Below, in pieces: positions 35,157-43,221 of a DNA stretch of 64,000 bases. Under the pieces are notes generated by a model. The model searched no databases, was not told the origin of the DNA, and was given only the letters and a program-made list of their open reading frames with translations. Position 1 is the stretch's first letter, and the number at the start of each line of letters is the position of its first letter. The DNA is from Pedobacter cryoconitis (GTDB taxonomy: Bacteria; Bacteroidota; Bacteroidia; Sphingobacteriales; Sphingobacteriaceae). Both the position numbers and the translations under genes were made by a program. The stretch lies in the NCBI RefSeq assembly GCF_014200595.1, contig NZ_JACHCG010000005.1, forward strand, positions 310,001-374,000. The letters run 5' to 3'.

Positions 35157-35693
35157 ATGAAAACGATCAAATATTTCATTATCTTATTCTGCTTATTTAT
35201 CGGCGGAAATACCTTCGCACAACAAATTTCTAAAGCTGAATTACAAGTTAACGGTCTAACCTGCTCTATGTGTTCAAGAGCTACTGAAACCTCTTTAAAA
35301 AGCCTTGGCTTTATTGAAACTGTCTCTCCCGACCTGAATAGAAACGTTTTTGTCCTTACTTTTAAAGCAGACAAAAAAGTAGATCTGGACGAAATCAGGG
35401 ACAAAGTTCAGGACGCAGGCTTTTCTATAGGGGACCTTTCCGCCACCATTAACTTTAAAAATACACAAGTTGATGCTGCCGGACTTGCTGAACTTGATGG
35501 TGCTGTTTTTCAGTTCATCAATGCGAAAAGCAAAACATTGGACGGCCCGGTTATCGCCCGTATCATGGATAAGGATTTTATCACTTCGTCAGCTTTTAAG
35601 AAACAAGCTGCGGAACTAAAATCTGAAACCTATCTTAAAGGAAAAGGTATTGTTCAGGGTAAAGAAACACGTATTTTTCACTTAAGCATTTAA
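35157..35693 (+). CDS. Exported heavy-metal-associated (HMA) domain protein
   Basis: The 178-residue protein starts with a signal peptide (IKYFIILFCLFIGGNTFAQ) and carries an HMA fold with the copper-binding motif GLTCSMCSRATETSL (CxxC). A C-terminal domain of about 90 residues is of unknown type (SATINFKNTQVDA...). The usual start is at 35157; the longer frame from 35058 lacks a signal peptide. HMA proteins of this kind bind Cu(I) or similar ions. It is the second gene of a probable operon running to 37025. Confidence 0.85.
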   Translation: MKTIKYFIILFCLFIGGNTFAQQISKAELQVNGLTCSMCSRATETSLKSLGFIETVSPDLNRNVFVLTFKADKKVDLDEIRDKVQDAGFSIGDLSATINFKNTQVDAAGLAELDGAVFQFINAKSKTLDGPVIARIMDKDFITSSAFKKQAAELKSETYLKGKGIVQGKETRIFHLSI

Positions 35694-35701
35694 GCACAAG
35701 A

Positions 35702-36511
35702 ATGAAGTTTATTCAATTAGCAGCAGTAGTTTTTCTGCTGGGCGGGAGCTTGCGTGCGGGTGCACAGGAATTATATGTCTTTACAGAACCGGCAAGTAAT
35801 ATGGCGGCCAAATCTATCGGAGTCAGAATTACCAATGAAGGGATCTTTAACGGTGGTGGAAACAGGACCATGCCAGAAGTGATGTTTAGCTTTAATAAAA
35901 ACCTGATGACACATTTTCAGGGGTTTTTCTCTGATATGGATGGCAAATACAGACTGGAAGGGGGAAGCGTTTATGCAAAATACCGTTTCCTTTCTATCGA
36001 TGATACGCAGCGGCATTTACGCGCGGCGGTATTCGGCAGGGTAAGTACCAGTAAAAGGCCAACTTATACAGAAGATATTAATCTGGAAGGTGATAATAGT
36101 GGAGTTCAGGGTGGGATAGTGGTGACTCAGCTACTTCATAAACTGGCTTTATCGGGTACGGTAAGCTATAGCAAAGCTTTTGATGTGGAAAGTCAGCGCG
36201 TAACAGGAACCCTACAGCCAGATCAGATGATCGGGTATAGTTTATCTTCTGGATACCTCGTGCTTCCATTCGTTTATAAAAACTACAATCAGCCAAATTT
36301 CAACGTTTACTTTGAAATGCTGGGTAAAACAAATCCGGCAAACGGAAAGTCTTACCTCGATCTTGCGCCCGCTTTACAGGTCATTCTGAATAGCAGAACG
36401 CGTATTGATCTGGGATACAGGTTCCAGGTAGCCGGAGATATGGCTGGCAGATATAATAAAAACATGTACCTGGTACGTGCAGAGTTTAATTTCTTTAACG
36501 TTTTAAAATAA
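35702..36511 (+). CDS. Putative outer-membrane beta-barrel protein
   Basis: The 269-residue protein has a signal peptide (IQLAAVVFLLGGSLRAGAQ). The mature part consists of alternating hydrophobic/polar stretches ending in aromatic residues, for example VRAEFNFFNVLK at the C terminus, as in small outer-membrane barrels. No channel family is recognised. It starts 8 bases after the HMA gene and 4 bases before the DUF3347 gene, so it is very likely part of the same operon. Confidence 0.7.
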   Translation: MKFIQLAAVVFLLGGSLRAGAQELYVFTEPASNMAAKSIGVRITNEGIFNGGGNRTMPEVMFSFNKNLMTHFQGFFSDMDGKYRLEGGSVYAKYRFLSIDDTQRHLRAAVFGRVSTSKRPTYTEDINLEGDNSGVQGGIVVTQLLHKLALSGTVSYSKAFDVESQRVTGTLQPDQMIGYSLSSGYLVLPFVYKNYNQPNFNVYFEMLGKTNPANGKSYLDLAPALQVILNSRTRIDLGYRFQVAGDMAGRYNKNMYLVRAEFNFFNVLK

Positions 36512-36515
36512 TATT

Positions 36516-37025
36516 ATGAAAACAGTAATTTTAGGTTTAGCCCTTTTTTTAGGGGCATTTGTACAACCTGCCCTTGCGCAGAAAGCTGACGTATCTGGTA
36601 AATTTAACCAGAGTTTAAAAAGCTATTATGCTTTAAAAAATGCATTGGCAACGGATAAACCGGAGGAAGCTCCAAAATTAGCACTAGCCTTACAAAGCGC
36701 GGTTAAAGAAGTTCCGCACAAAGGATTTAAAGATACCAGACAACACCTGTTATGGATGTCTGAGTCGGCTGTAATTCAGCAGAAAGCAGTGGAACTAAGC
36801 AAAAGTAATGACTTAAAAAGTCAGCGTAAAAGTTTTGAAGGAATCAGCACTGCATTTATCAAATTAGCAAAAGAGCTGAAGCTGAATACGCAGGAAGCTT
36901 TTGTTCAATACTGTCCAATGGGTAAATTCAGCTGGTTGAATGAAGTGAAAGAAATACAGAACCCTTATTATGGGAGCCAAATGTACGACTGTGGTACTGT
37001 GAAAGATACGCTTGAAAAGAACTAA
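36516..37025 (+). CDS. DUF3347 periplasmic protein
   Basis: The 169-residue protein has a signal peptide (VILGLALFLGAFVQPALAQ) and the DUF3347 signature AFVQYCPMGKFSWLNEVKEIQNPYYG... followed by MYDCGTVKDTL. DUF3347 domains often accompany copper efflux genes of Bacteroidota and hold conserved Cys/Met residues that could bind Cu(I). Direct activity is unproven. It is the last gene of the cluster that begins at 34634. Confidence 0.85.
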   Translation: MKTVILGLALFLGAFVQPALAQKADVSGKFNQSLKSYYALKNALATDKPEEAPKLALALQSAVKEVPHKGFKDTRQHLLWMSESAVIQQKAVELSKSNDLKSQRKSFEGISTAFIKLAKELKLNTQEAFVQYCPMGKFSWLNEVKEIQNPYYGSQMYDCGTVKDTLEKN

Positions 37026-37068
37026 ACATTTCTTATCATACATCAAGGGTTTTTGCCATAATTCCCTA

Positions 37069-37076
37069 TACGTTTG
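37069..37076 (+). promoter_or_regulatory. Bacteroidetes -7 element of yceI
   Basis: TACGTTTG matches TAnnTTTG and lies 25 bases before the ATG at 37102. No -33 TTG is seen at the normal distance. Confidence 0.45.
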
Positions 37077-37101
37077 TATTGTTATTTAAAACATACAATT
37101 T

Positions 37102-37674
37102 ATGAAAAAGATATTTTTATTTCTGCTTGTTGCTTCCATCAGCACGGCATCATTTGCACAAACAAAGTGGTCTGTTGACCCTATGCATACCTTCATTAAT
37201 TTTGAAGTTAAACATTTGGGGATCTCCTTTGTAAATGGGTCATTCAAGAAATTTGAAGGCACAATTGATGCAGCTAAACCAGATTTAACAGATGCTAAAA
37301 TCAACTTTACTGTAGATGTAAACAGCGTTACTACTGGTGTTGAGATGAGAGACAATCATTTGAAAACAGACGATTTCTTCAATGCAGAGAAATATCCAAC
37401 CATGACTTTTGTGGGTTCGTCTTTCAGGAAATTGAAAGATAATAATTATGAACTTGCTGGTAAACTGACTATCCGTGATGTAACGAAAGACGTAAAATTC
37501 AACGTTGTTTATGGCGGAATAGCTAAAGATCAGCAGGCAAATACAAGAGCGGGCTTTCACGCTACTACCACGGTTAACCGTTTAGATTATAACATTAAAT
37601 ATGATCCAAGTGGAATGGCAGTAGCTAAAGACATCAAAATTGAATTAAACCTGGAATTTGTTCAGGCTAAATAA
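37102..37674 (+). CDS. YceI family periplasmic lipocalin-like protein
   Basis: The 190-residue protein has a signal peptide (IFLFLLVASISTASFAQ) and the YceI features KWSVDPMHTFINFEVKHLGIS, a TTGVEMRDNHLKTDDFFNAEKYPTM block and KDIKIELNLEFV at the end. YceI proteins form a lipocalin-like barrel that binds an isoprenoid-type lipid; the role is unknown. It has its own promoter element and terminator, separate from the metal cluster. Confidence 0.93.
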   Translation: MKKIFLFLLVASISTASFAQTKWSVDPMHTFINFEVKHLGISFVNGSFKKFEGTIDAAKPDLTDAKINFTVDVNSVTTGVEMRDNHLKTDDFFNAEKYPTMTFVGSSFRKLKDNNYELAGKLTIRDVTKDVKFNVVYGGIAKDQQANTRAGFHATTTVNRLDYNIKYDPSGMAVAKDIKIELNLEFVQAK

Positions 37675-37694
37675 TATTCTTGTTTAAACTGAAG

Positions 37695-37738
37695 AGGGGT
37701 TGTTTAAGCAGGTGAATGCTTAAGCAACCCCTTTTTTT
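37695..37738 (+). terminator. Terminator of yceI
   Basis: A 16-bp stem (37695-37710 with 37717-37732, one G-T wobble) with a 6-base loop is followed by a T run. The stem begins AGGGGTTG. It ends 13 bases before ygiD. Confidence 0.88.
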
Positions 37739-37750
37739 AGCTAAAAAATT

Positions 37751-38578
37751 ATGGCAAACTTATCAGAGCTTAAAAATTTAACGGGTAATCTTCCTGTTCA
37801 GGATGAATTGATGCCTGTTTTGTTTATTGGTCATGGTTCTCCAATGAATGGGATCGAAGACAATGAATTTAGTCAAAAATGGGCTGACATGGGCCGTACA
37901 ATGTCTGTTCCCAAAGCTGTTATTGTTGTTTCTGCACACTGGTTTACCAGGGGGACAGCAGTAACTGCAATGAATTTTCCGAAAACGATCCATGACTTTG
38001 GCGGATTTCCGCAGGCCTTATTTGATGTAGAATATCCTGCACCGGGCAGTCCTTTGCTGGCCGCAGAGACCGCAAAGTTAATTACCAGTACAGACGTTGT
38101 TTTAGATCATGACTGGGGACTGGATCATGGTGCATGGACAGTATTAGAGCATATGTTTCCAAAGGCTGATATCCCTGTGCTGCAATTGAGCATCGATTAT
38201 ACGAAAGATCCAAGGGCACATTATGAACTCGCTGCTGAGCTTTATCAGCTCCGCAGAAAGGGAGTATTGATTATGGGCAGTGGTAATATGGTTCATAATT
38301 TAAGAATGATGAACTGGGAAATGATAAACGGTGGGGGATATGACTGGGCACTGGAAATTAACGATCAGTTCAAGTCATTGATTATGAACAAAGAACATCA
38401 GCCACTGATGGCTTATCACAACCTGGGCAAAGCCGCTATGCTGGCTATTCCAACACCAGAACATTATTTGCCATTGTTATATACATTGGGCTTGCAAAAT
38501 GAAAAGGAAGAAGTTGTACTTTTCAATGATAAGGCTGTTGGTGGTTCTTTAACGATGACCTCTGTCCGGATCAGCTAG
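37751..38578 (+). CDS. ygiD: 4,5-DOPA dioxygenase extradiol-like protein YgiD
   Basis: The 275-residue protein matches the class III extradiol dioxygenase family: PVLFIGHGSPMNGIEDNEF near residue 23, VVSAHWFTRGTAVTA and LDHDWGLDHGAWTVLEHMFP carry the metal-binding histidines, and MGSGNMVHNLR completes the site. E. coli YgiD opens DOPA extradiolically; the physiological substrate is unknown. Length is close to that of E. coli YgiD. It stands alone between yceI and the S9 peptidase. Confidence 0.88.
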   Translation: MANLSELKNLTGNLPVQDELMPVLFIGHGSPMNGIEDNEFSQKWADMGRTMSVPKAVIVVSAHWFTRGTAVTAMNFPKTIHDFGGFPQALFDVEYPAPGSPLLAAETAKLITSTDVVLDHDWGLDHGAWTVLEHMFPKADIPVLQLSIDYTKDPRAHYELAAELYQLRRKGVLIMGSGNMVHNLRMMNWEMINGGGYDWALEINDQFKSLIMNKEHQPLMAYHNLGKAAMLAIPTPEHYLPLLYTLGLQNEKEEVVLFNDKAVGGSLTMTSVRIS

Positions 38579-38682
38579 ATCCCACTCAATCAAAACAAGA
38601 TCCTGTAACATTTGTAAAACCTTCTTTTCTGGCAGAGGACGAGGCTTAATTTTTTCATAAATTGCGGTCTAAGTTTAAATTA

Positions 38683-41031
38683 ATGAAGAAATTCTGCCTC
38701 TTATTTTTATTGGGTTCCAGCATCGCACAGGCTCAGGAAAAACCTGTATTAACTGTAGAAAGTATAATGCGTGACCAGAAATGGCTGGGTGTTTCCCCAT
38801 CTGATTACCATTGGTCTGGTGATAGTAAAACAATTTATTTCAAATGGAACCCAGAAAGTAAGGACAATAATGAGTCTTATAAAGTGGACATTTCTGCTGG
38901 AAAACCTGTAAAGACTACAGAAAAGCTGGCGGATCAGGAGAGTATAGGTGATTATACTTATAACAAAGACCATAGTTTAGGGCTTATTGAAAAGTCTGGT
39001 GATTTATTCTTGTACGCTTTCAAAACAAAGCAGCAGCGCAGACTGACAAATACTATAGAAGCGGAACGTAACGCTGTTTTTTTAAACGACGGGACGATTG
39101 CCTTTCAAAAGGGAAATAATTTATATGCACTCAATCTGAATACTTCGGAGCTGAAACAGCTTACCAATTTTGTTTCCGGGAAAAAGGCTCCTGTGGTTAA
39201 AAATACGCAGGACAATTGGTTAAAAACCGAACAGGACGGGCTCTTTGAAGTGATTAAAAGTAAGAAAAAGCAGGAAGCTTTCAGGCTGGCTAAAAAGAAA
39301 AGCCTGAGCGGAGAGGATAAACCTTTAAGGGCAATTGAGCTTGGGAACCAGCAGCTCAGTAATTTAGTGATCAGTCCGGATGGACGTTATATCAATTACA
39401 GGCTGAAGCTTCAGGCCGGGGAAGGCAGAGAAACGATTGTACCGAATTTTGTAACGGCATCGGGCTATACTGAAGATATTCCGGGCAGAACTAAAGTAGG
39501 AGAGCCTTTACCTGTTTATGAGAATTTTATCTATGATCAGCAACGGGATACTGTTTATAAGATTCAGCTCACAAATATTCCCGGTATTAAAGATTTGCCG
39601 GACTATCTGAAAGACTATCCAAAGGAACAGGAAGCGGCGGTTAAGAAAAATGAAGACAGAAAAGTCAATTTATCTGCACCCATATGGAATACTGCGGGTA
39701 CAATGGCGGTTTTAACGGCGGAATCGCAGGATAATAAAGATCGCTGGATCTTAAAGTTAGATGCGGCTACAGGCGGTTTAACACTTTTAGACAGACAACG
39801 CGATGAAGCCTGGATTGGTGGCCCTGGTATCAATTCAGATAACCTGGGATGGACAGATAATCAGCATATATATTTTCAGAGTGAAGCGAGCGGATACGCG
39901 CATGTTTACGTTGCTGATGTTTCTACAGGGGTTAAGCGCCAGCTGACCAGCGGAAAATGGGAAGTGAAAAATCTTTCTTTATCCAAAGACAAACAAACCT
40001 TTTATTTCACTGGAAATATAGAACATCCGGGCATTACGCATTTTTATAAAGTGAGTGTGAATGGTGGAACGCCAGTCAAAATTACCAGTATGAAAGGGGG
40101 TAATGAAGTTACTTTATCCCCTGATGAAAAGTGGCTGGCTATCAATTATTCTTATATGAACAAGCCTTGGGAGCTTTATATTCAGGCGAATAAGCCGGGT
40201 GCTAAAGCAATTAGAGTAACGGAATCATCTTCTGCGGCGTTTAAGGCTTATCCATGGAGAGAACCAGATCTGGTTTCTTTTAAAAACAGGTATGGTGATG
40301 ACGTATATGCGCGGGTTTATCCGGCATCAAAGCCTGCTGCAAACCATCCCGCGGTTGTATTTGTGCATGGTGCAGGTTATTTGCAGAATGTACATTACTG
40401 GTGGAGCCAGTATTCCAGAGAATATATGTTCCATAACCTGCTTGCAGATAATGGGTATACAGTAATTGATATCGATTATACAGCGAGTTCCGGATATGGC
40501 AGAAACCATCGCACAGGAATTTACCGTCATATGGGTGGAAAGGATTTAACCGATCAGGTGGACGGCATAAAAATGCTGGTAGAAAAGTACCAGGTGAACC
40601 CGCAGCATGTAGGTATTTATGGCGGTTCTTATGGTGGGTTCATTACTTTAATGGCGCTGTTTAATGAACCTGGTGTTTTCGCTTCTGGTGCGGCACTGCG
40701 TTCGGTAACAGACTGGGCACATTACAACCATGGTTATACTTCTAATATCCTGAACGAACCAGCTAATGATTCACTGGCTTACAGGCGCAGTTCTCCAATC
40801 TATTTTGCTGAAGGTCTGAAAGGGGATTTATTGATGTGCCATGGGATGGTGGATGAGAATGTGCAGTTTCAGGATATAGTCCGTTTGAGTCAGCGCCTGA
40901 TTGAATTGGGCAAAAACCACTGGGATCTGGCTGTTTATCCTGTTGAAGACCATGGATTTGTGCAGCCCTCGAGCTGGACGGATGAATATAAAAGGATCTT
41001 TAAGCTGTTTGAAAGGACGTTAAAGAATTAA
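38683..41031 (+). CDS. Prolyl oligopeptidase family S9 (dipeptidyl-peptidase IV-like)
   Basis: The 782-residue protein starts with a signal peptide (KFCLLFLLGSSIAQAQ). A beta-propeller N-terminal half (about residues 30-500) precedes an alpha/beta-hydrolase domain with GIYGGSYGGFITLMAL (Ser), HGMVDENVQFQD (Asp) and VEDHGFVQPSSW (His). This is the DPP-IV/S9B arrangement; it likely removes N-terminal dipeptides from imported peptides in the periplasm. The start at 38683 is chosen because the upstream TTG at 38662 would lengthen the signal peptide with charged residues. Confidence 0.9.
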   Translation: MKKFCLLFLLGSSIAQAQEKPVLTVESIMRDQKWLGVSPSDYHWSGDSKTIYFKWNPESKDNNESYKVDISAGKPVKTTEKLADQESIGDYTYNKDHSLGLIEKSGDLFLYAFKTKQQRRLTNTIEAERNAVFLNDGTIAFQKGNNLYALNLNTSELKQLTNFVSGKKAPVVKNTQDNWLKTEQDGLFEVIKSKKKQEAFRLAKKKSLSGEDKPLRAIELGNQQLSNLVISPDGRYINYRLKLQAGEGRETIVPNFVTASGYTEDIPGRTKVGEPLPVYENFIYDQQRDTVYKIQLTNIPGIKDLPDYLKDYPKEQEAAVKKNEDRKVNLSAPIWNTAGTMAVLTAESQDNKDRWILKLDAATGGLTLLDRQRDEAWIGGPGINSDNLGWTDNQHIYFQSEASGYAHVYVADVSTGVKRQLTSGKWEVKNLSLSKDKQTFYFTGNIEHPGITHFYKVSVNGGTPVKITSMKGGNEVTLSPDEKWLAINYSYMNKPWELYIQANKPGAKAIRVTESSSAAFKAYPWREPDLVSFKNRYGDDVYARVYPASKPAANHPAVVFVHGAGYLQNVHYWWSQYSREYMFHNLLADNGYTVIDIDYTASSGYGRNHRTGIYRHMGGKDLTDQVDGIKMLVEKYQVNPQHVGIYGGSYGGFITLMALFNEPGVFASGAALRSVTDWAHYNHGYTSNILNEPANDSLAYRRSSPIYFAEGLKGDLLMCHGMVDENVQFQDIVRLSQRLIELGKNHWDLAVYPVEDHGFVQPSSWTDEYKRIFKLFERTLKN

Positions 41032-41120
41032 AATAGAGTGTGACTGATTCTTCGGTTTGTGTGTATAGGTTTTGTCTATGGGGTCATCAATATTAAGTAT
41101 CTGTTATCTTTTCAATAGGG

Positions 41121-41151
41121 TTGATAAAGAGGCAATATTGATGTATTTTTG
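41121..41151 (+). promoter_or_regulatory. Bacteroidetes-type promoter of ahpC
   Basis: TTG at 41121-41123, a 20-base spacer and TATTTTTG at 41144-41151 match the promoter pattern. The ATG at 41173 follows after a 21-base leader, which also rules out the longer frame that starts at 41149 within the -7 element. Confidence 0.7.
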
Positions 41152-41172
41152 CACAACGAAAAAAAGAACATT

Positions 41173-41718
41173 ATGATTAATATAGGTGAACAATTTCCAG
41201 CTTATTCAAAACCAGCTGTAGTTAGTATAGAAAAAGGAAAAGAGTTTGAAACATTAACTTCTGAAACTTTAGTAAATGAGAACAACCAATGGACTTGTAT
41301 GTTCTGGTGGCCAAAAGATTTTACTTTTGTTTGTCCAACTGAAATCGCTGAATTCAATGCTAATTTCGGTGAATTCCGTGACCGTGACACTACTTTAATC
41401 GGTGCCTCTACAGATTCAGAAAATGTGCATTTAGCATGGAGACACAACCATGATGATTTACGTGGTTTAAAATTCCCAATGCTTGCTGATACTTCTAAAT
41501 CATTAGCTGAAGCGCTTGATATCTTAGAGCCAACAGAAAAAATCGCTTACCGTGCAACTTTCATCATTGACCCACAAGGAATTATCCGTTGGGCTAGTGC
41601 AAATGACTTAAGTGTTGGACGTAACGTAAAAGAAGTATTAAGAGTACTTGATGCTTTACAAACTGACGAACTTTGTCCTTGTAACTGGGAAAAAGGTGAA
41701 GCAACTTTAACAGTTTAA
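41173..41718 (+). CDS. ahpC: Peroxiredoxin AhpC (mycobacterial-type, CxC C terminus)
   Basis: The 181-residue protein is a typical 2-Cys peroxiredoxin with peroxidatic Cys54 in DFTFVCPTEI. Its C terminus has two cysteines, C168 and C170, in DELCPCNWEKG. The three-cysteine pattern with 114-residue spacing and CPC end is close to that of AhpC of Mycobacterium tuberculosis (C61, C174, C176) and differs from the E. coli form, which is paired with AhpF. It reduces hydrogen and organic peroxides. The ahpD gene follows 131 bases downstream, after a hairpin that could lower but not abolish read-through. Confidence 0.92.
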   Translation: MINIGEQFPAYSKPAVVSIEKGKEFETLTSETLVNENNQWTCMFWWPKDFTFVCPTEIAEFNANFGEFRDRDTTLIGASTDSENVHLAWRHNHDDLRGLKFPMLADTSKSLAEALDILEPTEKIAYRATFIIDPQGIIRWASANDLSVGRNVKEVLRVLDALQTDELCPCNWEKGEATLTV

Positions 41719-41761
41719 ATCTTGAATTCCTGTTTATTTTAAACAGGGTTTAATTCATAAA

Positions 41762-41794
41762 AACCCCTGTAAATGCATTTTGCAGGGGTTTTTT
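41762..41794 (+). terminator. Terminator between ahpC and ahpD
   Basis: An 8-bp stem AACCCCTG (41762-41769) / CAGGGGTT (41783-41790) is followed by TTTT. It follows the ahpC stop by 43 bases. Confidence 0.8.
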
Positions 41795-41849
41795 ATATCC
41801 ACAGAATCTGTTTTTTATAAATAAGGCAGCTTCATAAAATCATAAAAAC

Positions 41850-42434
41850 ATGAGTGAAAGTACTGAAACCATAGAAGAATTATTAGCCATTGTAGGTTTG
41901 AACGAAGGCTATAGAAACGAAAGTATCCATTTACTTGAAAAAGGTAATTCGAGATATGTACGTGACTTAAAATTAAATTTCAGCAGTACCCTGACTTCAG
42001 CACATATTACTGAAAAGGAATGTGCTTTACTTGGCTTAAGTATTGCAATCAATAACAACAACAAAGTATTAACTGATTTCTTCGAGAAATATGCGCAGCA
42101 AAAAGAAGCTACAGCAGAAGAAATTGCTGAAGCAACTGGTTGTGCTTCTTTACTGGCTTTAAACAATGTACTTTATCGTTTCCGTCACTTTACGGCAAAA
42201 GAGAAGTATACCCGCATGCCTGCACGCGTAAGAATGCAATTAATGGGCAATCCGGTAACTGGTAAAGAATTTTTTGAATTAATGAGTTTAGCTGTTTCAG
42301 CTGTGAATGGTTGCGAAATGTGTGTAAATGCACATGAAGAATCTATTCTGGCTTTAGGAGCTACTGAAGAACGCGTATTTGATGCGATCCGTATTGCTTC
42401 AATCGTTACTTCTGCTGGTAAGATCCTTTACTAG
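41850..42434 (+). CDS. ahpD: AhpD-like alkylhydroperoxidase (carboxymuconolactone decarboxylase family)
   Basis: The 194-residue protein has the AhpD active-site pattern E-x(11)-C-x2-C-x3-H in ELMSLAVSAVNGC...CVNAH (motif CEMCVNAHE). The spacing matches that known for M. tuberculosis AhpD (E118, C130, C133, H137). The all-helical fold and length fit. In mycobacteria AhpD passes electrons from a lipoylated dihydrolipoamide acyltransferase to AhpC. The position directly after a matching AhpC makes the same partnership likely here. Confidence 0.88.
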   Translation: MSESTETIEELLAIVGLNEGYRNESIHLLEKGNSRYVRDLKLNFSSTLTSAHITEKECALLGLSIAINNNNKVLTDFFEKYAQQKEATAEEIAEATGCASLLALNNVLYRFRHFTAKEKYTRMPARVRMQLMGNPVTGKEFFELMSLAVSAVNGCEMCVNAHEESILALGATEERVFDAIRIASIVTSAGKILY

Positions 42435-42453
42435 ATTTAACTGATTTATTGAA

Positions 42454-42485
42454 AAAGGAGGTTTCTGGAAAGAGCCTCCTTTTGT
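42454..42485 (+). terminator. Terminator of ahpD
   Basis: An 8-bp stem AAAGGAGG (42454-42461) / CCTCCTTT (42475-42482) is followed by TTGTTG. It follows the ahpD stop by 19 bases. Confidence 0.7.
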
Positions 42486-42522
42486 TGTATAAGGATGTTT
42501 TTGAAAATATTTAAGTATTTAT

Positions 42523-42554
42523 TTGGATTTACTGAACAGTGTTCAGTACATTTG
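42523..42554 (+). promoter_or_regulatory. Promoter of the RND-operon tetR gene
   Basis: TTG at 42523-42525, a 21-base spacer and TACATTTG at 42547-42554 match the Bacteroidetes promoter pattern. The spacer is filled by the operator palindrome 42531-42547. Confidence 0.6.
42531..42547. promoter_or_regulatory. Candidate TetR operator 1
   Basis: ACTGAACAGTGTTCAGT is a perfect odd palindrome with 8-base arms. It covers the promoter spacer of the tetR gene starting at 42574, where a bound dimer would block transcription. A related palindrome precedes the next gene at 43205-43221. Confidence 0.75.
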
Positions 42555-42573
42555 TACAGTATAATTTAAGGAT

Positions 42574-43185
42574 ATGGGTATATCAGAAAGAAAAGAGCGG
42601 GAAAGGGAAGAGATGAAAACGATGATCACTACTGCGGCCATGAAAATGTTCCTGGAAGATGGTTATGCGAAAACTTCTATCCGTAATATCGCCGACGCTA
42701 TTGAATACAGCCCCGGCACTATTTACTTATATTATAAAGATAAAGATGAGTTACTTTTTGAGGTTCAGGCACAAGCTTATCTGAAGTTATTAGAGGCATT
42801 CAAACAAAACATAACTAGTACAGATCTGCTGGAAAGACTGGAGCAGTTGGGTAAAACTTACGTTTCTTTCGGTTTGGCCAACCCTGAATTATATGACCTG
42901 ATGTTTATTATCAGGGCACCGACAAACGTGGATGAAACAGTTCATGGACATAACGGCCATGCTACATTAACTTACACAATCAGTTTGATTGAGGAATGTA
43001 TTCAGGCAGACCTGTTAATTTTTAAGGATGCTAACCAGGCGGCATTGCAAATCTGGTCTATGGCGCATGGCCTGGTTTCTTTAAATCTCCGTTGTCGTTT
43101 AAAAATAATGATTCCTGAAGAAGCATCCATTCCTGAAATTTTGAATAAAGCGATAGAAGATTATTTATTTTCCATAAGGGCTTAG
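42574..43185 (+). CDS. TetR/AcrR regulator of the RND efflux operon
   Basis: The 203-residue protein has an N-terminal helix-turn-helix (residues about 12-60: AAMKMFLEDGYAKTSIRNI, followed by SPGTIYLYYKDKDELLFE), typical of TetR repressors. A divergent helical ligand-binding domain follows. It is followed after 36 bases by TolC, adaptor and RND genes on the same strand. The matching palindromes before tetR and before tolC suggest autorepression and repression of the efflux genes. Confidence 0.9.
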   Translation: MGISERKEREREEMKTMITTAAMKMFLEDGYAKTSIRNIADAIEYSPGTIYLYYKDKDELLFEVQAQAYLKLLEAFKQNITSTDLLERLEQLGKTYVSFGLANPELYDLMFIIRAPTNVDETVHGHNGHATLTYTISLIEECIQADLLIFKDANQAALQIWSMAHGLVSLNLRCRLKIMIPEEASIPEILNKAIEDYLFSIRA

Positions 43186-43204
43186 GCCTTTTTTTTGACC
43201 CATT

Positions 43205-43221
43205 ACTAAACACTGTTTATT
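43205..43221. promoter_or_regulatory. Candidate TetR operator 2, before the tolC gene
   Basis: ACTAAACACTGTTTATT contains the odd palindrome TAAACA-C-TGTTTA and matches operator 1 at 13 of 17 positions. It abuts the ATG at 43222. Confidence 0.6.
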
